Assembly: GCA_913049525.1 (NCBI GenBank)
Contig: CAJWYZ010000092.1
Span: forward strand, 1 to 5,956
DNA: 5,956 nt
Direction of reading: 5' to 3'
Source: an uncultured Fidelibacterota bacterium
GTDB lineage: Bacteria; Fidelibacterota; Marinisomatia; SCGC-AAA003-L08; D37C17
Under the pieces are notes generated by a model. The model had not been told where the DNA came from. It made no database searches and saw nothing but the letters and a program-made list of their open reading frames with translations. The translations under genes and the position numbers were made by a program. This document shows positions 1 through 5,956 of this stretch, piece by piece (the first letter of the stretch is position 1; each line of letters opens with the position of its first letter).

Positions 1-1
1 A

Positions 2-106
2 ATCGATGAATCAAAAGGCAAAATCAAGGATCAACTTCAGAAAAAAATTGATGGTGGGGATATAAATATTGAAGATGTATTAGCAGCACCTGAAGTAGAA
101 GAGTAG
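2..106 (+). CDS. 3' end of an unidentified protein gene with acidic C-terminal tail (5' partial)
   Basis: Reading from base 2, 34 sense codons remain open up to a TAG stop at 104-106; the start lies outside the window. The visible tail has a lysine-rich, probably helical part (ESKGKIKDQLQKKIDGG), followed by an acidic, flexible end (INIEDVLAAPEVEE). The abundance of charged residues and lack of a hydrophobic segment suggest a soluble protein, but I recognise no family. That this frame is coding is supported by its position: it ends 18 bases before a strong intrinsic terminator of the same orientation, and nothing else nearby would need one. The gene is convergent with uvrA. The function is unknown. 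Confidence 0.6.
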   Translation: MDESKGKIKDQLQKKIDGGDINIEDVLAAPEVEE

Positions 107-124
107 TGGGCTGTTGAATTTAAT

Positions 125-154
125 AAAAGCCTCCAACAAGTTGGGGGCTTTTTT
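125..154 (+). terminator. Rho-independent terminator, possibly used from both sides
   Basis: The arms at 125-136 (AAAAGCCTCCAA) and 141-152 (TTGGGGGCTTTT) pair over 12 positions around the loop CAAG, and a T run covers 149-154. On the plus strand the only non-Watson-Crick position is a U-G wobble. On the minus strand that position is a C-A mismatch and the tail is only TTTTATTA. The hairpin is therefore built mainly for the gene ending at 106, but could also stop uvrA transcripts about 90 bases past the uvrA stop codon. Confidence 0.88.
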
Positions 155-243
155 ATAGCAATTACTTTTTTACTTATTGGTATTATTAAACAACAATAAA
201 TCCCCTAAATCGAGCAGACAGAGCCAAGTATCCAAGAATAAAT
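155..243. other. Intergenic spacer between convergent genes
   Basis: This 89-base AT-rich stretch lies between the terminator and the uvrA stop codon. I see no open frame of useful length, no tRNA-like fold and no repeat. On the minus strand no second GC-rich hairpin with a T run follows the uvrA stop, so the hairpin at 125-154 is the only candidate end point for uvrA transcription. Confidence 0.6.
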
Positions 244-3087
244 TTACAAAATTTCTGCTAAAAATTGTCCGGTATAAGAATCATTGACTTTACTCACCAT
301 TTCTGGGGTGCCTTCAGCTACAATGTTTCCTCCACCTTCACCTCCTTCAGGACCTAGATCAATAATCCAATCAGAAGATTTAATAACATCCAAATTATGT
401 TCAATTACCACAACTGTATTTCCCTTATCTACTAAACCGTGTAATACATGAAGTAACATTTTTACATCTTCAAAATGAAGGCCAGTGGTAGGCTCATCCA
501 ATAAATATAATGTTCTGCCAGTCCCTGCTCTGGATAATTCTGCTGCTAATTTTACTCGTTGAGATTCTCCGCCTGAAAGCGTTGTAGCTTGTTGTCCTAA
601 ATGAATATAACCAAGTCCCACATTATTTAATGTCTCCAATTTTCTTTTAATTTGAGGATGATTTTTAAAAAACTTTAGAGCATCTTCAATTGTAAATTCC
701 AAAACTTCAGATATTGTTTTTCCTCTATAAACTATTTCAAGGGTTTCCCTATTATATCTCAAACCTTTACATTCTTCACATTGAACATACATATCTGCCA
801 GGAAATGCATTTCAATTTTAATCAGTCCTGCACCTCGACATGTTTCACAACGACCTCCCTTCACATTAAAGGAAAACCTCCCTGGCTGATATCCCCGAAT
901 TTTTGATTCTGGCAATTGACTATATAATTCCCTAATATGAGTAAATACTCCCGTATATGTGGCGGGATTTGAGCGAGGAGTCCGCCCAATTGGAGATTGA
1001 TTTATATCAATAATTTTATCTATATGTATCATCCCTTTTATAGATTCAAAATGTAATGGTTTACGCAAACTAGAATATAATTCTCTAGACATTAGTGGAT
1101 ACAAAGTTTGGTTTATGAGGCTTGATTTACCTGAACCTGATACACCTGTAATGCTTGTAAATTTCCCAAGTGGAAACTTCACTGTAACATTTTTTAGATT
1201 ATTTCCAGTTGCTCCTATTAATGTTAAAAAAGTTCCAACACCTTTTCGACGACTATTTTTAATTTTTATACCGGCTTTCCCAGTTAAATATTTTCCGGTA
1301 AGTGAATTTTTACTTTGAATAATGTCTTTGGGAGTTCCACTGGCTATAATTTTACCACCATGGGTTCCTGCACGTGGTCCTAAATCTAACACCCAATCTG
1401 CAGCAAGAATAGTATTTTCATCATGCTCAACAACAATTACTGTATTCCCTAAATCCCGCAAATGTTGAAGTGTTTTAATTAGTCTTTGATTATCTCTTTG
1501 GTGCAAACCGATAGTTGGTTCATCTAAAATATATAGCACCCCTACCAATTGAGAACCAATCTGTGTTGCCAACCGAATTCGTTGAGATTCACCACCTGAT
1601 AGTGTCCCCGATGATCGGTTGAGAGTAAGGTAATCCAATCCCACATTTACAAGAAAATTTAATCTTGATTTGATTTCCTTAATAATTTGCTCGGAGATTT
1701 CAGCATCACGATTTGATAATTTTATATTGTTGAAAAATTTATGTAAAATCCCAACCGTTTCTTCAGTAAGTTCATGAATATTTTTTTTGTCTATAGTAAC
1801 GGCAAGGCTTGCCGATTTCAATCGTGCACCACCACATTCAAGACAATTTTGTATTGCCATATATTTTTCTATCCAATCTCGCATTTGTCCAGATTTTGTT
1901 TGGGTATATCTTCGCTGAAGATTGGGAATTACACCTTCAAATTTTCCTTTATATTCACCCTTAAATTTCTCAGATTGATATGACATGGTAATTTTTTCTC
2001 CGGGGTGGGTACCGTAAAGGAGAATATTCTGCACTTCTTCTGTTAATTTTTTCCAAGGGGTTGTAAAATTAAAATCATAATGGAACGCCAAACTTTTCAG
2101 AATTGCGCTATACCAATTCCCTCGTGGTTGTTCACCAATGGGATCAATAGCTCCCTGAATGAGTGATTTTTTAGCATTTGGAATAACCAATTCAGGATCA
2201 ATGGATACTTTCGTTCCTAGTCCATCGCAGGTAGTACATGCACCAAATGGTGAATTAAACGAAAATGCTCTTGGTTGGAGTTCTTCAAATGAAATATCAC
2301 ATTTAGGGCAGGAGAAATATTCGCTGTAAAGTTGCTCTTTTTTACCAATTTCATCAATAATTACCAGCCCATTCCCAACTTTAAGTGCAAGTTCAATTGA
2401 TCCTGTTAATCTATCTTTTATTCCTTTTTTTGAAACAAGGCGATCTACTAACACTTCAATATTATGCTTAATATTTTTTTCTAACTCAATTTTATTAGAT
2501 AGATTTTTTTCCTCTCCATCTATTCTGACTCTCACAAACCCTTCCTGGGCAATTGATTTCAAAACATCTTTAAATTGACCTTTTCTACTTCGAACTACGG
2601 GAGCCAAAACCTGAAACTTGGTTCCATCTTTAAACGATAATATTTTATCTACAATTTGCTGAACGGTTTGCCGCTCAACAGCTCCTCCACAATTATTACA
2701 ATGTTGAACACCAATTCTAGCATATAGAAGCCGCATATAATCATAAATTTCTGTGATAGTGCCAACAGTAGAACGAGGATTTTTACTGGAAGTTTTTTGT
2801 TCAATTGAAATTGCTGGAGACAACCCTTCAATGTAGTCTACATCGGGTTTTTCCATGAGTCCTAGAAATTGTCTTGCATAAGCAGAAAGTGACTCTACAT
2901 ATCGTCTTTGACCTTCGGCGTAAATTGTATCAAATGCCAAGGAGGACTTCCCAGATCCTGATAACCCTGTAATTACCACCAATTTATCGCGGGGAATTTC
3001 TACATCTATATTTTGCAAGTTATGCTCTCTGGCACCCTTTACAAAAATGTGGTTTTCAAATAGAAAATTGTTGGTTTTTTTATTCAT
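244..3087 (-). CDS. uvrA: UvrABC system protein A (excinuclease ABC subunit UvrA)
   Basis: UvrA is the dimeric ABC-type ATPase that scans DNA for bulky lesions with UvrB, loads UvrB and leaves before UvrC cuts. It acts in the cytoplasm on the nucleoid. The 947-residue protein is full length (E. coli 940). Two ATPase halves are complete: Walker [10 protein letters not shown] (41-49), signature LSGGE (496-500), Walker B with D522/E523 and switch H555; then GVSGSGKSS (648-656), LSGGE (837-841), D864/E865 and H897. Conserved cysteine zinc sites are C260/C263/C284/C287 and C747/C750/C770/C773; further CxxC pairs are at 130/133 and 415/418. The ATG at 3085-3087 is the only in-frame start before a stop at 3112-3114; it adds about 11 residues relative to E. 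coli UvrA and has no clear Shine-Dalgarno. The gene is divergent from the DAHP synthase. No LexA-type operator is visible, so SOS control is not evident. Identification is essentially certain. Confidence 0.99.
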   Translation of the reverse strand: MNKKTNNFLFENHIFVKGAREHNLQNIDVEIPRDKLVVITGLSGSGKSSLAFDTIYAEGQRRYVESLSAYARQFLGLMEKPDVDYIEGLSPAISIEQKTSSKNPRSTVGTITEIYDYMRLLYARIGVQHCNNCGGAVERQTVQQIVDKILSFKDGTKFQVLAPVVRSRKGQFKDVLKSIAQEGFVRVRIDGEEKNLSNKIELEKNIKHNIEVLVDRLVSKKGIKDRLTGSIELALKVGNGLVIIDEIGKKEQLYSEYFSCPKCDISFEELQPRAFSFNSPFGACTTCDGLGTKVSIDPELVIPNAKKSLIQGAIDPIGEQPRGNWYSAILKSLAFHYDFNFTTPWKKLTEEVQNILLYGTHPGEKITMSYQSEKFKGEYKGKFEGVIPNLQRRYTQTKSGQMRDWIEKYMAIQNCLECGGARLKSASLAVTIDKKNIHELTEETVGILHKFFNNIKLSNRDAEISEQIIKEIKSRLNFLVNVGLDYLTLNRSSGTLSGGESQRIRLATQIGSQLVGVLYILDEPTIGLHQRDNQRLIKTLQHLRDLGNTVIVVEHDENTILAADWVLDLGPRAGTHGGKIIASGTPKDIIQSKNSLTGKYLTGKAGIKIKNSRRKGVGTFLTLIGATGNNLKNVTVKFPLGKFTSITGVSGSGKSSLINQTLYPLMSRELYSSLRKPLHFESIKGMIHIDKIIDINQSPIGRTPRSNPATYTGVFTHIRELYSQLPESKIRGYQPGRFSFNVKGGRCETCRGAGLIKIEMHFLADMYVQCEECKGLRYNRETLEIVYRGKTISEVLEFTIEDALKFFKNHPQIKRKLETLNNVGLGYIHLGQQATTLSGGESQRVKLAAELSRAGTGRTLYLLDEPTTGLHFEDVKMLLHVLHGLVDKGNTVVVIEHNLDVIKSSDWIIDLGPEGGEGGGNIVAEGTPEMVSKVNDSYTGQFLAEIL

Positions 3088-3215
3088 GCGGAACTTGAAA
3101 AATACATGGATTTAGAGAATGTGGAAAAGAATTATTTGCTGGATTTTATTAGAAATACTACTCATCTATTTATTCTTTTATAGGCAGGTTATTATACATT
3201 TCGTAATTTTTCTAT
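3088..3215. promoter_or_regulatory. Divergent intergenic region, presumed promoters for uvrA and the DAHP synthase
   Basis: The 128 bases between two divergent starts must hold at least one promoter in each direction. The region is very AT-rich and no consensus sigma-70 pair stands out. The best plus-strand -10 candidate is the overlapping TATTAT/TATACA at 3190-3198, with only a poor T-rich -35 near 3167-3175. It would give a leader of only about 10-15 bases. No strong minus-strand pair is visible. Neither E. coli-type (CTGT-N8-ACAG) nor Bacillus-type (GAAC-N4-GTTC) LexA boxes are present, and I see no leader peptide, T-box or riboswitch-like fold. The promoter role follows from gene layout; the exact elements are uncertain. 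Confidence 0.4.
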
Positions 3216-4565
3216 ATGGGAAAATCATGGACACCAGATAGTTGGCAGAATCTAACTGCGGCTCAACAACCCGGATGGGAAAAATCTGAAGAGTATTCAA
3301 AAGTTATATCTGAAATAATGAACTATCCTCCCCTTGTTTTTGCTGGGGAAGTCAGAGCATTAAAACAACAGCTCGCCGATGCAGCTCGCGGAGATGGGTT
3401 TTTAATTCAAGGTGGAGACTGTGCCGAAACTTTTGATGATTTTCGGGCAGATTCTATAAGAGATAAACTTAAAATTTTACTGCAGATGTCTGTGATCTTA
3501 ACTTATGGTGCTTCCTGCAATGTGGTGAAACTTGGACGAATTGCTGGTCAGTTTGCCAAACCCCGCAGCTCAGATACAGAAACCCGTGATGGACTTGAAC
3601 TTCCATCTTATCGTGGAGATGCTGTAAATGATATTAAATTTATTGAGAAAAATCGGGAACCAAATCCTAAACGATTATTACGAACCTATAATCAATCCGC
3701 TGCTACCTTAAATCTTCTTAGGGCATTTACAACTGGTGGATTCGCAGATTTAAATAAAGCCCATGTTTGGAATCAAGAATTTATTGCACAATCTCCCCAG
3801 GGTCAGCGGTATGAAAAAATTGCAAAAAGTATCGATGATGCTCTTACATTTATGAAGGCAGTGGGAATAACTTCAGATAATACTGCTGCATTAAAGTTAA
3901 CAGAATTTTTTACATCTCATGAAGCTCTATTAATGGGATATGAACATGCTCTTACTCGACAAGATTCTCTAACAGAAAAATGGTATGATTGTTCTGCTCA
4001 TTTTCTGTGGATTGGCGATCGAACGCGGCAACCAGATGGAGCGCATGTGGAGTTTCTCTCAGGAGTTGATAATCCTATCGGTATCAAAGTGGGCCCTACA
4101 ATTATTGAAGATGAACTTATCGCTTTATGTGAAAAATTAAATCCAGAAAACGAGTGGGGGAAACTTACCCTTATCACACGAATGGGTGCAGACGCAATTC
4201 GTAGTAAATTGCCTCCAATCATTAAATCAATAAAGGAAAATGACCAAAATGTGCTCTGGGTATGTGACCCCATGCATGCCAATACATATAAAACTGAAAA
4301 TGGATTTAAAACGCGACATTTCAATACAATTTTAGAAGAATTGGAACACTTTTTTGCTATTCATCGTGCAGAAGGTACTATTCCCGGAGGTGTACATTTT
4401 GAATTGACAGGCGATAATGTTACTGAATGTTTGGGCGGAGCACGAGAAATTAGCGATGAAGATTTGAATTCTAGATATGAAACTGCCTGTGACCCCCGAC
4501 TTAATAATGAACAAAGTCTCGAACTTGCGTTTTTAGTTACAGATCTCTTGAGAATCGGTCGCTGA
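3216..4565 (+). CDS. aroG: Class II 3-deoxy-7-phosphoheptulonate (DAHP) synthase
   Basis: This enzyme condenses phosphoenolpyruvate with erythrose 4-phosphate to DAHP, the committed step of the shikimate pathway to Phe, Tyr, Trp and chorismate products. The 449-residue protein is complete and of class II (plant/Mycobacterium type), unrelated in sequence to E. coli AroF/G/H. Metal ligands expected from the M. tuberculosis enzyme are all present: C69 in QGGDCAETF, H354 in CDPMHANT, E396 in GGVHFELTG and D426 in YETACDPRLN. Substrate-binding stretches are also conserved: GRIAGQFAKPRS (108-119), the GDRTRQ segment (267-272), KVGP (291-294) and TRMG (321-324). The N-terminus (KSWTPDSWQN) is the usual short class II start, supporting the ATG at 3216; it lacks the longer M. 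tuberculosis leader region. No clear Shine-Dalgarno precedes it. Odd points are D268 where Glu is normal and A355 where Gly is common. Symbol usage for class II enzymes varies; aroG follows Mycobacterium. Feedback behaviour cannot be read from sequence. Confidence 0.97.
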   Translation: MGKSWTPDSWQNLTAAQQPGWEKSEEYSKVISEIMNYPPLVFAGEVRALKQQLADAARGDGFLIQGGDCAETFDDFRADSIRDKLKILLQMSVILTYGASCNVVKLGRIAGQFAKPRSSDTETRDGLELPSYRGDAVNDIKFIEKNREPNPKRLLRTYNQSAATLNLLRAFTTGGFADLNKAHVWNQEFIAQSPQGQRYEKIAKSIDDALTFMKAVGITSDNTAALKLTEFFTSHEALLMGYEHALTRQDSLTEKWYDCSAHFLWIGDRTRQPDGAHVEFLSGVDNPIGIKVGPTIIEDELIALCEKLNPENEWGKLTLITRMGADAIRSKLPPIIKSIKENDQNVLWVCDPMHANTYKTENGFKTRHFNTILEELEHFFAIHRAEGTIPGGVHFELTGDNVTECLGGAREISDEDLNSRYETACDPRLNNEQSLELAFLVTDLLRIGR

Positions 4566-4649
4566 GTTTCTCAAAATAGTTCCGAATTTCTTTTATATTT
4601 TAGTTTAAATTCCTCGGCTATTTTCAAACCCATTTTATAGGAGTATATA
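4566..4649. other. Short gap between DAHP synthase and aminotransferase genes
   Basis: The 84 bases are AT-rich and hold the ribosome-binding site of the next gene. A 7-bp inverted repeat, TTGAGAA (4548-4554) and TTCTCAA (4568-4574), straddles the DAHP synthase stop codon. A weaker bulged pairing joins 4582-4589 with 4607-4617. Neither is GC-rich nor followed by a T run, so neither looks like an intrinsic terminator. Read-through from the DAHP synthase gene is plausible, but a separate promoter cannot be excluded. Confidence 0.5.
4639..4643 (+). promoter_or_regulatory. Ribosome-binding site of the aminotransferase gene
   Basis: AGGAG lies six bases (TATATA) before the ATG at 4650, which is near-ideal Shine-Dalgarno spacing and fixes this start. 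It contrasts with uvrA and the DAHP synthase gene, whose starts have no comparable motif. Confidence 0.8.
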
Positions 4650-5956
4650 ATGCCAAATCTATCAATCCATGGCTATGGAGATGACCTCACCATTAATAAT
4701 TCTCGACTGGGTGATCTTTCACCGGCAGAACATGAAAGAATAGATAAAGATAAAGGGGGTCGTAATTATAATCCTCTTGAAAATGTAGTGGTAAGCCATG
4801 TAAAGGATTCCTCTACTCTTATATGTAGAAAGCCATCAGAAAATGGAGTGGCTGCTTATATAGAGGAAGAACTAATTGATGGGCTCTGCTGTTATTCTGC
4901 AGTAAATCAGGGACAACTTAATCAGACCATTGTTGACGCTGTAGTTAAACACCTCACTGAAGAAAAACTACCAACCGTTCCACGATCTATACGGCATAAA
5001 TATATGAGTGCTTTTTTATTAGCAACCACAGGAATTACTGAAATGGACAGGGTTGTCCCCAAGGTTGCAGGCGTAGAAGCTCCTGAACTCATGTTCAAAC
5101 TTTCCCGCCGTTGGGGATATAAGGTGAAAGGCATTCCTGAAAATGAAGCTATTATTGTAGCTGCAAGGGGGAATTTTCATGGCAGAACGGTTACCGCTGT
5201 CTCCATGTCTGACGACCCTGATGCAAGAGAGGGGTTTGGCCCCTTTGTTCCGGGAATCGAATTAGTGCCTTTTAACAATATTGATGCCCTTACATCATTA
5301 TTTGAATCTAAAGGAGAAAAAATTGCAGCTTTTCTGGTAGAGCCAATTCAAGGCGAAGCTGGCGTAATTGTTCCGGATAAAGATTATTGGACTCAAGTTA
5401 GAGCCTTGTGTGATAAACATAATATTCTTTTAGCTATGGATGAGGTTCAAACCGGGTTTGGCAGAACCGGAGCTAACTTTGCTCACCAACTTTATAATGT
5501 AAAACCTGATCTCATGGGTTGTGGTAAGGCTGCTGGGGGCGGAATCCTCCCAGTTTCATTTGTGGCGGGGTCTGATGAAGTTATAGGTGTGCTCACTCCG
5601 GGTTCCGAGGGATCAACTTTTGGCGGGTATCCACTTGGAGCTGTGGTTGGTGTTTATGCTATTAAAGTATTGATTGAAGAAAAGCTTGCTGAAAATGCTA
5701 AAATAAGAGGTGCTCAATTAATGAGTCACTTCGAAAATATGCAGACAGACTTTCCTGATAAAATAAAAGAGGTGCGAGGTAAAGGATTACTTACCGCTTT
5801 TGAGATGCAAAATTCTCCCCATTTGGATGGTCACCATGTTTCTATTGAACTGTTGAAACATGGAGTGTACGCAAAGGAAACTCATCATAGTACGGTTCGC
5901 ATTGCCCCGGCACTTACCATTGAAGCATGGCAAATTGATAATATTGCAGAATCAAT
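4650..5956 (+). CDS. rocD: Ornithine aminotransferase-like class III PLP aminotransferase (3' partial)
   Basis: The family moves the delta-amino group of ornithine to 2-oxoglutarate, giving glutamate semialdehyde, which links arginine/ornithine to proline and glutamate. The frame is open from the ATG at 4650 to the window edge: 435 codons plus two bases, with the C-terminus missing. Matches to human OAT run almost collinearly: YSAVNQG with Y82 (human Y85), RRWGYKVKGIP (153-163), GNFHGRT with R179 (R180), VEPIQGEAGV with E231/E236 (E230/E235), D264 and Q267 in MDEVQTG, Schiff-base lysine K293 in CGKAAGGG (K292), GSTFGG with T323 (T322), and R417 in TVRIAP (R413). Odd points lie mainly in the N-terminal third. 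The usual WDxxG-type strand is replaced by an unrelated segment (about 53-76), GHCHP reads GQLNQ, and NTGVEA reads VAGVEA at 139-144. The catalytic set is intact, so it is probably active, but it could be a paralogue with altered substrate. It lies 84 bases after the DAHP synthase gene and may share its transcript. Confidence 0.85.
   Translation, partial: MPNLSIHGYGDDLTINNSRLGDLSPAEHERIDKDKGGRNYNPLENVVVSHVKDSSTLICRKPSENGVAAYIEEELIDGLCCYSAVNQGQLNQTIVDAVVKHLTEEKLPTVPRSIRHKYMSAFLLATTGITEMDRVVPKVAGVEAPELMFKLSRRWGYKVKGIPENEAIIVAARGNFHGRTVTAVSMSDDPDAREGFGPFVPGIELVPFNNIDALTSLFESKGEKIAAFLVEPIQGEAGVIVPDKDYWTQVRALCDKHNILLAMDEVQTGFGRTGANFAHQLYNVKPDLMGCGKAAGGGILPVSFVAGSDEVIGVLTPGSEGSTFGGYPLGAVVGVYAIKVLIEEKLAENAKIRGAQLMSHFENMQTDFPDKIKEVRGKGLLTAFEMQNSPHLDGHHVSIELLKHGVYAKETHHSTVRIAPALTIEAWQIDNIAES

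Noticed and set aside
1115..1318. Plus-strand open frame of 67 codons
   Set aside because: It lies wholly inside uvrA on the opposite strand, over the second Walker A region. It has no ribosome-binding site, and the uvrA reading explains the conservation.
1774..1983. Plus-strand open frame of 69 codons with a hydrophobic, Cys/Phe-rich composition
   Set aside because: It is antisense to uvrA. The Phe/Ile richness is what AT-rich Lys/Glu codons give when read backwards.
2649..2831. Minus-strand open frame of 60 codons in another frame of uvrA
   Set aside because: It overlaps confidently identified UvrA coding sequence in a different frame and resembles no known protein.
3088..3215. LexA/SOS operator upstream of uvrA
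   Set aside because: I looked for CTGT-N8-ACAG and GAAC-N4-GTTC palindromes and found neither. GAAC at 3091-3094 has no matching second half.
3998..4514. Two minus-strand open frames (3998-4324 and 4332-4514) opposite the DAHP synthase gene
   Set aside because: Both are antisense to strongly conserved DAHP synthase motifs, including metal ligands, and neither has a recognisable domain or start signal.
4548..4617. Inverted repeats around and after the DAHP synthase stop codon, considered as a terminator
   Set aside because: The 7-bp arms TTGAGAA/TTCTCAA have a 13-base loop and no T run, and the second pairing is bulged and AT-rich. Neither is convincing as an intrinsic terminator.
4922..5134. 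Minus-strand open frame of 70 codons opposite the aminotransferase gene
   Set aside because: The plus-strand frame runs without interruption from 4650 to the window end and matches ornithine aminotransferase. The antisense frame is a by-product.

Overview
The window is a stretch of AT-rich bacterial chromosome carrying housekeeping genes. I see no mobile element, CRISPR array, RNA gene or sign of recent transfer. The lineage cannot be fixed from sequence alone. Low GC, two of three visible starts without a Shine-Dalgarno, a UvrA with a four-cysteine first zinc site, and a class II (plant/actinobacterial-type) DAHP synthase would suit an uncultivated FCB-type marine lineage such as Marinimicrobia (SAR406). 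That is a low-confidence guess.

Layout: (1) 2-106 is the 3' end of an unidentified plus-strand gene with an acidic C-terminus, closed by a strong intrinsic terminator at 125-154. (2) 244-3087, minus strand, is a complete uvrA, the damage-recognition ATPase of nucleotide excision repair, convergent with gene 1. (3) 3088-3215 is a 128-bp AT-rich region between divergent genes. (4) 3216-4565, plus strand, is a complete class II DAHP synthase, the first enzyme of the shikimate pathway. (5) 4650-5956, plus strand, is a class III PLP aminotransferase closest to ornithine aminotransferase; it is cut off by the window end after 435 codons. An AGGAG ribosome-binding site precedes it in an 84-bp gap.

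Genes 4 and 5 run the same way with no convincing terminator between them and could be co-transcribed. They would then link aromatic amino-acid synthesis with ornithine/glutamate/proline metabolism, but no direct metabolic coupling is evident. uvrA is functionally unrelated and probably has its own promoter.

I found no undescribed biological system. The points most worth a second look are the divergent motifs in the ornithine aminotransferase-like protein, a Glu-to-Asp change in a normally invariant active-site motif of the DAHP synthase, and an all-cysteine first zinc site in UvrA.
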